Positions 1 to 6,718 of a DNA stretch of 20,079 nucleotides are shown piece by piece. A program made the translations under genes and the position numbers. The stretch covers positions 1-20,079 of the forward strand of contig JAUVON010000011.1 of the NCBI GenBank assembly GCA_030599175.1. The letters run 5' to 3'. The DNA is from Desulfobulbaceae bacterium (GTDB lineage Bacteria; Desulfobacterota; Desulfobulbia; Desulfobulbales; Desulfocapsaceae). Every line of letters starts with the position of its first letter. The stretch's first letter is position 1. The notes under the pieces are model-generated. The model did not search any database and had not been told where the DNA came from. It was given only the letters and a program-made list of their open reading frames with translations.

Positions 1-1
1 C

Positions 2-727
2 AAGAGTTCTCTTATGTACTCTCTTGCCGGGGAACTTGTATCTGCCGGCAAAAAGGTGTTGACCACGACCACCACCAAGATCTTTATGCCCACCCGCAAG
101 GAGTCGCCTGTCACATTTGTATCAAGGACTCCTGAAGAAATTGTTGAAAAGGCTGAAACCCTTCTCCGTGACTATTCCCATATTACAGTGGGGTCCGAGT
201 ACCTGCAGCCCCATGACAAACTCAACGGCTTGGAACCTTCCGTTGTAGAGCACGTCCTGCAATCGAATCTCTTTGATTTCATCATCATTGAGGCGGATGG
301 AGCTGCAGGGAGATCCCTCAAAGCCTGTGCTTCCCATGAACCCGTTGTTCCGCTATTTTCGAATTATATCGTTGCCCTTGTGGGTCTTGACGTGATGGCA
401 AAGCCCCTTATAGAGGAGTGGGTTTTCAGATCCTCTATTTTTTCACGCATCACCGGATTGGGACTCAAGCAGAATGTCACAGAGTCCTCCATCGCATTAT
501 CAATGCTCCATGATATGTCGTCCATTACCACCAGAGGGAAAGAGAGTCAGAAAATCGCCTTTCTCAACAAGGCAGATAATTCAAAGGCAGTGAAAGCCGG
601 CAAGCGGATTGCAGCACTTCTTGACAAAAACGGCAACTCCATTTTCCACCGGATCATTATTGGTGAACTCAGGCCGAAACCATTAATTCATCAATGTAGA
701 GTAGTTCAGCAGAGGAGAACCCGATGA
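2..727 (+). CDS. yqeC: YqeC family selenium-dependent hydroxylase accessory protein (5' end missing)
   Basis: The protein resembles YqeC, a putative nucleotide-binding accessory factor for selenium-dependent molybdenum hydroxylases. The frame is open to the window edge, and the first in-window residues are KSSL just before the first ATG at 14. This looks like the end of a P-loop (GGGKSSLM in the family), so the true start lies upstream and the ATG at 14 is internal. The segment KKVLTTTTTKIF follows, as in the family, and IIIEADGAAGRSLKAC is the conserved acidic/glycine motif near the middle. A late segment, IAFLNKAD, resembles the NKxD-like motif of GTPase-fold proteins. The stop overlaps the next start as ATGA, so it is translationally coupled to the xdhC gene. 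The exact biochemical role of YqeC is not established; the assignment rests on family resemblance and on the neighbours. Confidence 0.85.
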   Translation, partial: KSSLMYSLAGELVSAGKKVLTTTTTKIFMPTRKESPVTFVSRTPEEIVEKAETLLRDYSHITVGSEYLQPHDKLNGLEPSVVEHVLQSNLFDFIIIEADGAAGRSLKACASHEPVVPLFSNYIVALVGLDVMAKPLIEEWVFRSSIFSRITGLGLKQNVTESSIALSMLHDMSSITTRGKESQKIAFLNKADNSKAVKAGKRIAALLDKNGNSIFHRIIIGELRPKPLIHQCRVVQQRRTR

Positions 728-1800
728 ATGCGAATCTTTATTCACAACTGTATCAGACCCTGAAAAATGGCAAAGGTGCGGTCCTGATCAGGATTATCCG
801 ACGTGAAGGATCGGCTCCCCGGGGGGTGGGAAGTGTTTGTCTGGTTGATGCTGATGGAGCCCTTTTCGGTACCATAGGCGGCGGCCTCCTGGAATACAAT
901 GCTATTGAAGAAGCAAAGATTCTTCTTGAAAAGCGGGTTACCTCCCTTACCATCGTTACGATGACAGCAAAAGAGATCGCAGAAGAGGGGATGATCTGCG
1001 GTGGCAGGGTTGAACTCTTTTTTGAACCGATTTTTCCTGAAGAAGATGTTGTTGAATTCTTCAGGAACATTGATGAACTCTTTCAAGGTGATGGCGGTGG
1101 TACTCTTGTCACAGTGGTGAGAGATAAAGCCGACGCCCTGGCCCCTGACAAACGGATGCTGGTAAAAAAAGACGGCAGTGTGATTGGTTCTGTTCCCCTT
1201 GTAAAGTTGCCCGAACACGTAATTCAGTCCCGCCTGGTCGAAGCAGAAGGAATCGATAGAACACTTTTCCTGGAGCCTGTTGTACGGGACCCTGAGCTTT
1301 TACTTTTCGGCGGAGGTCATATTTCTACCTTTGTTTCTCCTCTGGCTAAGACGATTGGGTTTCAGGTCAGTGTATTTGACGATCTCAGTGATTTTGCGAA
1401 TAGAGAAAGGTTTCCTGAGGCCGATGAAATATATAATATGTCTTATTTTGATGCGTTTAAAACAATTACCATCACACCATCCAGTTATATCGTTATCGTA
1501 ACCCGGGGACATGTGGGGGATAAGGACGTTCTCGAGATGGCACTGAATTCCACAGTTTTTCCCGCCTATATTGGTATGATCGGCAGTATCCGCAAGCGGG
1601 ATACGATATATGAAGCCTTGAAGGAAAGTGGAACGAATCAGCAGGCACTTGACGGGGTTTATTCGCCCATTGGACTCGATATCGGTGGACGAACTCCAGC
1701 GGAAATTGCAGTCTCCATTATTGCCGAAATAATCCAGATAAGGGCTGTCCGGGACAAAAAATTTTCCGGAATAAAACCTCTCCAACCAATGATCGGATAA
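724..1800 (+). CDS. xdhC: XdhC/CoxI family molybdenum hydroxylase maturation protein
   Basis: XdhC-type proteins bind molybdenum cofactor and help insert the sulfurated (or selenated) form into molybdenum hydroxylases. The N-terminal XdhC/CoxI domain shows GSAPRGVGS (about residues 30-38), GTIGGGLLEYNA (about 49-60) and a conserved MICGG segment. The C-terminal Rossmann-like XdhC_C domain starts at LLFGGGHIS and contains VTRGHVGDKDVL, YIGMIGSIRKR and SPIGLDIGGRTPAEIAVSI. The length of 358 aa fits a complete two-domain member. It overlaps yqeC by 4 nt and is followed after 5 nt by mocA. This neighbourhood matches the yqeB/yqeC/ygfJ set seen with selenium-dependent hydroxylases in other bacteria. 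It could also serve a conventional xanthine dehydrogenase outside the window. Confidence 0.85.
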   Translation: MNANLYSQLYQTLKNGKGAVLIRIIRREGSAPRGVGSVCLVDADGALFGTIGGGLLEYNAIEEAKILLEKRVTSLTIVTMTAKEIAEEGMICGGRVELFFEPIFPEEDVVEFFRNIDELFQGDGGGTLVTVVRDKADALAPDKRMLVKKDGSVIGSVPLVKLPEHVIQSRLVEAEGIDRTLFLEPVVRDPELLLFGGGHISTFVSPLAKTIGFQVSVFDDLSDFANRERFPEADEIYNMSYFDAFKTITITPSSYIVIVTRGHVGDKDVLEMALNSTVFPAYIGMIGSIRKRDTIYEALKESGTNQQALDGVYSPIGLDIGGRTPAEIAVSIIAEIIQIRAVRDKKFSGIKPLQPMIG

Positions 1801-1805
1801 TTTAA

Positions 1806-2438
1806 ATGGTTCCTGCTGAATTAAAAATTGTAGGAATTATCCTCGCCGCTGGGCTATCAAAGCGCATGGGAGTGGTCAAATCTCTGCTCCCATGGGGAGA
1901 GTCTTTTCTGTTGGACAGGGTAATTGTGAATGCATATCAATCTGAGCTTGCAGGTTTGATCGTTGTGCTTGGACATGAGGCTGAAACTATCTCGAAAAAG
2001 GTCGATTTTAAAGACTCCAAAGTAATAATTAATCCGGATTACAGCACGGGGCAGAGCAGCTCCCTGCGAGTGGGGCTTGATGGAGTACCTGCTGATGTTG
2101 ACGGTGCTCTCTTTCTCCTGGGTGATCAGCCCTTTGTTGGCTCAAAGATTATAAATAGTCTGATCCGGGCCTTTCAAAAACAATCTTCGAGCCTTATTAT
2201 CCCAACCTGCCAAGGGAAGAGGGGGAATCCTGTACTGGCCCATCGCCGTGTTTTCAAGATGATTCAGGGGATTACCGGGGATACGGGACCTCGTGTACTT
2301 TTTAATAGCCTGAAGGAGCAGATTCAGGAAGTGGAAGTTTTTGATCCGGCTATCCATCTTGATGTGGATACGATTGAAGACTATCGGAGGCTCGCCGATG
2401 CCGGTTTTCCTGAAATCGCCCCCCCTCCAAAAAAATAG
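1806..2438 (+). CDS. mocA: MocA-like molybdenum cofactor nucleotidyltransferase
   Basis: This is a 210-aa MobA-like NTP transferase, most like MocA/YgfJ, which attaches CMP to molybdopterin for enzymes of the xanthine dehydrogenase family. The N-terminal nucleotide-binding signature is IILAAGLSKRMGVVKSLLPW (about residues 10-29). Further motifs are STGQSSSLRVGL, the metal-binding LLGDQPFV segment, RGNPVLAHR, and the C-terminal HLDVDTIEDY, all typical of the family. Cytidylyl rather than guanylyl specificity is inferred from the association with xdhC and yqeC. The gene begins 5 nt after xdhC and ends 24 nt before the convergent hypD stop. Confidence 0.85.
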   Translation: MVPAELKIVGIILAAGLSKRMGVVKSLLPWGESFLLDRVIVNAYQSELAGLIVVLGHEAETISKKVDFKDSKVIINPDYSTGQSSSLRVGLDGVPADVDGALFLLGDQPFVGSKIINSLIRAFQKQSSSLIIPTCQGKRGNPVLAHRRVFKMIQGITGDTGPRVLFNSLKEQIQEVEVFDPAIHLDVDTIEDYRRLADAGFPEIAPPPKK

Positions 2439-2462
2439 ATCCAAACGGGACGTTGCCCGACT

Positions 2463-3563
2463 TCAGGCATCAAACCGAGATTCCAGATTATATTTAAAAT
2501 ATGAGGAGCAGATACCTTCATCTGAAATCATACAGGGACCGATTGGGTTTTGCGGCGTACAGACCATACCAAAAGCAGGACAGTCGGGAGGAAGTCCCCG
2601 TCCCGAGATAATATCGCTGCATTGACACGAGCTCTGTTCCTGACCTTCAGAAAAACGAATATTAAATCTCTTAACTGCATCATAGAGAGAGAGTTCATCC
2701 CGAATCACAAAACCACTCTGCTCGATATTTCCAAGTCCCCGCCAAAGAGTATTGACGGCAAAAAACACCTCGGAAACCATCTTTCTGGCCTCCATCTTCT
2801 CATCTGACGAATAGACAAAAGCAGAAGTATCATCAAAAATCGATTCACCGGTTCTTATCTGTCTGACCAGATAAATAAGACCCTCCAGGATATCTTCAGG
2901 CTCAAATCCGCCGATATAACATGAAATATTATGCTTTTTGGCAAGGACGGTATAAGCACGGGCATCGGAAATGGTATTGATATGATCCGAGCAAAGCAAT
3001 CCTCGAATATTGAGCTCGGGATCATGCATAAGCAGATCAATTGTCGGGGGCAACAGCCTGATGGACGGAATTACACAGAAGTTCTCTATACCAAGGCGTG
3101 CGGCTTCAAGGATAGTCTCTGCAACACCCGGTGCTGTCGCCTCAAAACCTACTGCAGGGTAGACCACAGTTTTACCCGGTTGGCGACGAGCAATATCAAG
3201 AGCATCCATGGGAGATATTATCATCTCAACATTGGCACCCTTCTGCATAACCGACTCAAGAGATTCGGTACTGCCCGACACCCTGATCAAGTCATCACAG
3301 GCGGCAATAATCACATCGCGCTGAACAGCAACCTTTACAAAGGCATCTATATGCCCGGCAGGCATGACGCACACGCTGCATCCAGGCCCGGCAACAAGAT
3401 CTAAATAACCAGGCAACTCCTCTCTGATGCCATGCCGCAGAATAGCCCTGTTCTGTGTGCCGCAGACAACCATCAACCGTATGGGGCGATCTACGAGGTC
3501 ATGTAGTTCTTTCAGCAGCGCAGTTTTACGATCCACATCTATCACCATTTTTTCAAGATCCAT
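2463..3563 (-). CDS. hypD: Divergent HypD-family hydrogenase maturation protein
   Basis: HypD works with HypC to assemble the Fe(CN)2CO group of [NiFe] hydrogenases. This 366-aa protein has the family architecture: an N-terminal CGT motif with Cys34, GPGCSVCV with Cys62 and Cys65, VSGSTES, SPMDALDIA, VGFEATAPG, GGFEPEDILEGL, and the C-terminal cysteine-rich iron-sulfur region (CQC, DCPAFGMVC, GICSSYF). Several normally invariant positions differ. CGGHTH/CGTHxH is CGTQNRAI, so its histidines are lost. GPGCPVC has Ser for Pro. The PGHVS loop reads CSDHINTIS. All the key cysteines are retained. It is the last gene of the hydrogenase operon, 17 nt after the zinc-ribbon gene. It may be a paralogue specialised for this selenium-containing hydrogenase. 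No good Shine-Dalgarno is visible before the ATG. Confidence 0.85.
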   Translation of the reverse strand: MDLEKMVIDVDRKTALLKELHDLVDRPIRLMVVCGTQNRAILRHGIREELPGYLDLVAGPGCSVCVMPAGHIDAFVKVAVQRDVIIAACDDLIRVSGSTESLESVMQKGANVEMIISPMDALDIARRQPGKTVVYPAVGFEATAPGVAETILEAARLGIENFCVIPSIRLLPPTIDLLMHDPELNIRGLLCSDHINTISDARAYTVLAKKHNISCYIGGFEPEDILEGLIYLVRQIRTGESIFDDTSAFVYSSDEKMEARKMVSEVFFAVNTLWRGLGNIEQSGFVIRDELSLYDAVKRFNIRFSEGQEQSSCQCSDIISGRGLPPDCPAFGMVCTPQNPIGPCMISDEGICSSYFKYNLESRFDA

Positions 3564-3580
3564 CCGGTTTGGCTACCAAC

Positions 3581-3823
3581 CTATTCCGTCGCCTCAGCAT
3601 CATTTTTCATAGCCTTGTAGCTTTCAGACTCGGTGACTTTCTCTTTCTCTATTTTCTCTATTTCAGCATGAGTCAGATGAAATTGCCCACAGGCCGGACA
3701 AATACCGTTAAACTCATCCCCGACGGCTCGGGCTTTGAGTTCATCAACAGTCATATGATCCAGCTTACCACATGCACCACAGGGATTTTCAGCACGCACC
3801 TGCAATCTTCTTTTCCTGGTCAT
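3581..3823 (-). CDS. Small zinc-ribbon-like protein of unknown function
   Basis: This is an 80-aa protein with two paired cysteines, CGAC (residues 15-18) and CPAC (residues 42-45), 23 residues apart, which suggests a single zinc ribbon. A basic N-terminus (MTRKRRLQVR) and a charged, probably helical C-terminus rich in Glu and Lys flank it. I do not recognise the family. It sits between mvhA and hypD in the same direction, 45 nt after the mvhA stop and 17 nt before hypD. A role in hydrogenase assembly, for example taking the place of HypA (a small zinc protein in nickel delivery), is possible but speculative: the HypA N-terminal MHE motif is absent. No clear Shine-Dalgarno is visible before this ATG. 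Confidence 0.7.
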   Translation of the reverse strand: MTRKRRLQVRAENPCGACGKLDHMTVDELKARAVGDEFNGICPACGQFHLTHAEIEKIEKEKVTESESYKAMKNDAEATE

Positions 3824-3868
3824 AAAACAATATACACCATCTTACTTATGAATGAAATGGAACATCAA

Positions 3869-5317
3869 TTACCTGGTAATCTTGTCAATTTCTTCTCCCT
3901 GACAATCAACAATACTGACTGAAACCGGGATACCGCCATCCAGGCGGTGGGTTGCGCAGGACATTCAGGGATCATAAGCCCTGACAGCCATTTCCACCTG
4001 ATTCAGTATACCTTCGCTATAGACACCATCCTTTATAAGAGTCGATGCAGCCCGCTTTACACTCATATTCATCGGGGCAATATTGTGGGTAGTTCCAACA
4101 ATAAGATTCGCACCGGAAATACATCCATTCTCGTCAGTTGTATAATCATGAATGAGTGTACCCCTTGGCGCCTCAACCACTCCCACTCCTCTTCCTGCTT
4201 TCGGCTCAACCTTCGCTCTCACATTCGGATCGGTAATACCTTCCCATTCAAGAAGTTCAATCGTACGCTCACAACTATAGACAAGCTCAATCAGTCTGGC
4301 ATAGTGATAGAGCAGGGTCTGCTGAGCAGGACGCCCAAACGAGCTGCGAAAAGCTTCCAGTGCAGCCTGGGCTCTGGGGGTAGAAATTTTTTCACATACG
4401 TTGATCCGGGCAAGAGTGTTGACACGGTATATACCTTTTGGCGCTGTCAAAGCCATATCAAAACCTTCCTTCCATGACTTGGCGTAGACCATTTTCGAGT
4501 AGCCCCACGGCTCGACATGTTCACCGATGTAGTCGATATAGTCATCTCCCTCGAAATCGACAAAACTACCGTCACTCTTCATCAGTCTCAGCTGACCGTC
4601 ATAAAGGCGAAGGGAACCATCTTCACGATCGATCATCCCTAAAAAACCGGTTTTGATCGCCCCGAGATCACCAATAATATCCATATATTTTGCAAAAACA
4701 TTGTTGATCGCAAAATCGAGGGCATAACAACCAAAATCCAGTAAAGTTCGTGTCCCCTGAAGCAGTTCTTTCCTCTCCTCTTCTACCATAGGCTTGGCAA
4801 AGCCACCGACCACCCCGGCAACCGGGTGAATTGCTTTGCCGGCAAACTTGTCAAGCATCATCTGGCCGAGCTGCCGCATCTTAACAACCTGTTTAGCAAG
4901 CTCAGGAGCCGCTTTTACCAGACCCATGATATTTCGCACGGAGTAATCAGCATCAGGGCCGAGCACAAAATCGGGAGCGGCAAGAAAGAAAAAGTGCAGG
5001 ATCTTGTCATTGATATGAGCCATCACCTGGCACATTTCGCGGAGTTTATGACCAGTAGGTGTCGGGGTCGCCCCGAAGGCACTATCAACAGCCTTATTTG
5101 AAGCAAGATGATGCATCCATGGACAGATACCGCAGATACGGTTGACAATACGGGGAACCTCTTCCGCCGGCCTCCCCTCGATAAATTTCTCAAAGCCCCG
5201 TAGAGACTGGATATGTAGAAACGTGTTTTCCACATTTCCATTATCATCCAGATGGATGGCTATTTTCGCATGCCCTTCAATACGGGAAACCGGTGCAATA
5301 TTGAGAACCTTTGCCAC
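3869..5317 (-). CDS. mvhA: [NiFeSe] hydrogenase large subunit, MvhA type, with selenocysteine (TGA readthrough)
   Basis: Catalytic subunit of an Mvh-type (F420-non-reducing) hydrogenase, oxidising H2 in the cytoplasm. N-terminal motifs are PVSRIEGHAKI and RICGICPWMHH (Cys62, Cys65). The frame meets TGA at 3965-3967 directly after RAYDP. Reading through gives DPUMSCATH, the C-terminal nickel-binding motif with Sec451 in place of its first cysteine and Cys454 and His457 in place. The frame then runs 25 more residues to TAA at 3869-3871. That tail matches the C-terminal extension removed by a maturation protease after the His, and such a protease gene heads the operon. A stop at 450 aa would remove two nickel ligands and give a dead enzyme. 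The start is GTG, directly after the mvhG stop, with GGGAG inside the end of mvhG. The hairpin at 3932-3948 is the likely SECIS. Confidence 0.92.
3932..3948 (-). promoter_or_regulatory. Putative bacterial SECIS element for mvhA
   Basis: On the coding strand, arms ACCGCC and GGCGGT pair perfectly (6 bp) around the loop TGGAT. The hairpin begins 17 nt after the TGA codon, and its loop lies at nt 23-27 after it. An outer AACC/GGTT pairing could extend the stem. This placement, inside the reading frame shortly after the UGA with a small loop holding consecutive G residues, is what SelB recognises in bacterial selenoprotein mRNAs. The fold was judged by eye only. Confidence 0.7.
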
Positions 5318-6262
5318 TTAGCTTTTCTCCCTTGCAACATGCTTTTTTACCGGCCGAAGTCTTCCGTGTGCTCCCGTAAATCGTAAGATCGAACGACGAT
5401 CAACAACCGATTTATAGTCGATACCATTGCTTGCCAGACCATTCATCATATCCAGTAATTGATTACCACCTTTGCGTACAGGGCCAAAACATCCCCGACA
5501 GGGAACCCTGGCACTGATACAACCAGGCACGCCTCGTTTTGCACACCCCGCGGCAGTCACCGGCCCCATGCACATATAACCCTGTTCAAGCAGACAACGC
5601 ATTTCATCGATAGGTGCTCCCGGCTCAAACTCAACATTTTCAATAAAACGCTTCACCTTATCCACTGTCCCCTTGCCTTCTCTTTTTGTGAGACATGTAT
5701 CACATACACTTTTGGAGGGCAGAATCGGATCCCTTCCCTCCACGAGGGAAACTATCACCTCGGCGATAAACTCAGGATTTGGAGGACAGCCCGGCAACTG
5801 CATATCAATCCTTACTTTTTCATCACAGGCATAGACACGATCAAGCGGTGGTGGAACCTCCACATCTGGAATTTCTGCACCCGGATCAGTGGAGACTGTA
5901 GTGAAGATACCCTGCCAGCTCTCCTGCTGATCCTGACCGTTCATCAGAGCAGGAATACCGCCATGAGTTGCACAGGTACCAAGGGCAATCAACACCTTGC
6001 ATTTCGTACGCATCTCCTGCAGCACCTCAAGATGTTCACGGTTATTCACACAACCTGTCACAATGCCGATTACCGCGTCAGGAATTTCAAGCGCCACCCC
6101 TTCCCCGCACTGGCCAAAATATTTATGATCCATCAGAAGAGGAGCATGGACAATATCCAGGGTCTCGGTAATCAACGGCAGAAGATCCTCGCCGATATTC
6201 AGGATTGCTATTTCGCATCCTGAGCAAGATCCCAACCATTCCAGAGCAGCAGTTACTGCCAT
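5318..6262 (-). CDS. mvhG: Hydrogenase small subunit, MvhG type
   Basis: This 314-aa iron-sulfur subunit passes electrons from the [NiFeSe] centre towards MvhD and Hdr. The proximal-cluster motif WLGSCSGCE is at the N-terminus (Cys13, Cys16). Further conserved segments are GIVTGCVNN, ALGTCATHGGIPA, LPGCPPNPEF, the cysteine-rich SVCDTCLTKREGKG, GYMCMGPVTAAGCAK and VPCRGCFGP. These fit three [4Fe-4S] clusters. There is no twin-arginine signal peptide, so the enzyme is cytoplasmic, as expected for Mvh rather than the periplasmic uptake hydrogenases. A Shine-Dalgarno AAGGAG lies 5 nt before the ATG. The stop directly abuts the mvhA GTG start, which implies coupled translation and equal stoichiometry. 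Confidence 0.93.
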   Translation of the reverse strand: MAVTAALEWLGSCSGCEIAILNIGEDLLPLITETLDIVHAPLLMDHKYFGQCGEGVALEIPDAVIGIVTGCVNNREHLEVLQEMRTKCKVLIALGTCATHGGIPALMNGQDQQESWQGIFTTVSTDPGAEIPDVEVPPPLDRVYACDEKVRIDMQLPGCPPNPEFIAEVIVSLVEGRDPILPSKSVCDTCLTKREGKGTVDKVKRFIENVEFEPGAPIDEMRCLLEQGYMCMGPVTAAGCAKRGVPGCISARVPCRGCFGPVRKGGNQLLDMMNGLASNGIDYKSVVDRRSILRFTGAHGRLRPVKKHVAREKS

Positions 6263-6283
6263 ATCTTCTCCTTGTTATACCAC

Positions 6284-6694
6284 CTAACCCTGTACATCGT
6301 TTACAGGGCCCAGCTTTTTGATACGTACCGTCATCTCTGTAACCGCTTTAACGAATTTATCAGGTTCCTGGGAAGAGACCCACGTCAGATTGAATCGCTC
6401 AGGTTCATAACCAAAATCTTCCAGCAGTTCAACCACCATATCGGATCGGTCCAGCGCCCTGTAATTACCATCCCGATAACGGCACTCGTCCAGATGGCAG
6501 CCAAGCACCATCACCCCATCAGCCCCCTGTGATAAGGCGTCCATTACAAACTCAGGATGCATCATACCAGAACACATGAGCCGTACTATACGCACATTAT
6601 GAGGGTACTGCATCCTGGCGGCTCCCGCAAGATCAGCAGCAGCATAGGCGCACCAGTGGCAACAGAATGCAATAATTTTAGGCTCAAAGCCCAT
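6284..6694 (-). CDS. mvhD: MvhD, iron-sulfur linker between hydrogenase and Hdr
   Basis: This is a 136-aa MvhD family protein, the [2Fe-2S] subunit that physically and electronically connects MvhAG with HdrA. The N-terminal motif IIAFCCHWCAYAAADLAG (Cys11, Cys12, Cys15) matches the family CNWCSYAGADLAG-type signature. LMCSGMMHPEFV and GCHLDECRYRDGN are the other conserved cysteine-containing segments. No in-frame TGA is present, so this subunit uses cysteine, although selenocysteine forms of MvhD/VhuD are known elsewhere. A strong Shine-Dalgarno AAGGAG lies 8 nt before the ATG. It is 24 nt downstream of hdrA and 21 nt upstream of mvhG. Confidence 0.93.
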   Translation of the reverse strand: MGFEPKIIAFCCHWCAYAAADLAGAARMQYPHNVRIVRLMCSGMMHPEFVMDALSQGADGVMVLGCHLDECRYRDGNYRALDRSDMVVELLEDFGYEPERFNLTWVSSQEPDKFVKAVTEMTVRIKKLGPVNDVQG

Positions 6695-6718
6695 AAAATA
6701 TACTCCTTACCCTGAAGA

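Noticed and set aside
2463..2465. TGA ending hypD as a further selenocysteine codon
   Set aside because: The protein ends at the usual place for HypD, a few residues after the last conserved cysteine segment, and the codons after it show no family resemblance.
3965..3967. TGA in mvhA as a true stop, giving a 450-aa truncated hydrogenase
   Set aside because: It would delete two nickel ligands, while the sequence after it matches the family motif exactly and includes the expected processed tail and a hairpin.
5459..6223. Long + strand open frame opposite mvhG
   Set aside because: It lies antisense to a well-conserved gene and shows no family motifs; it is a shadow of the coding strand.
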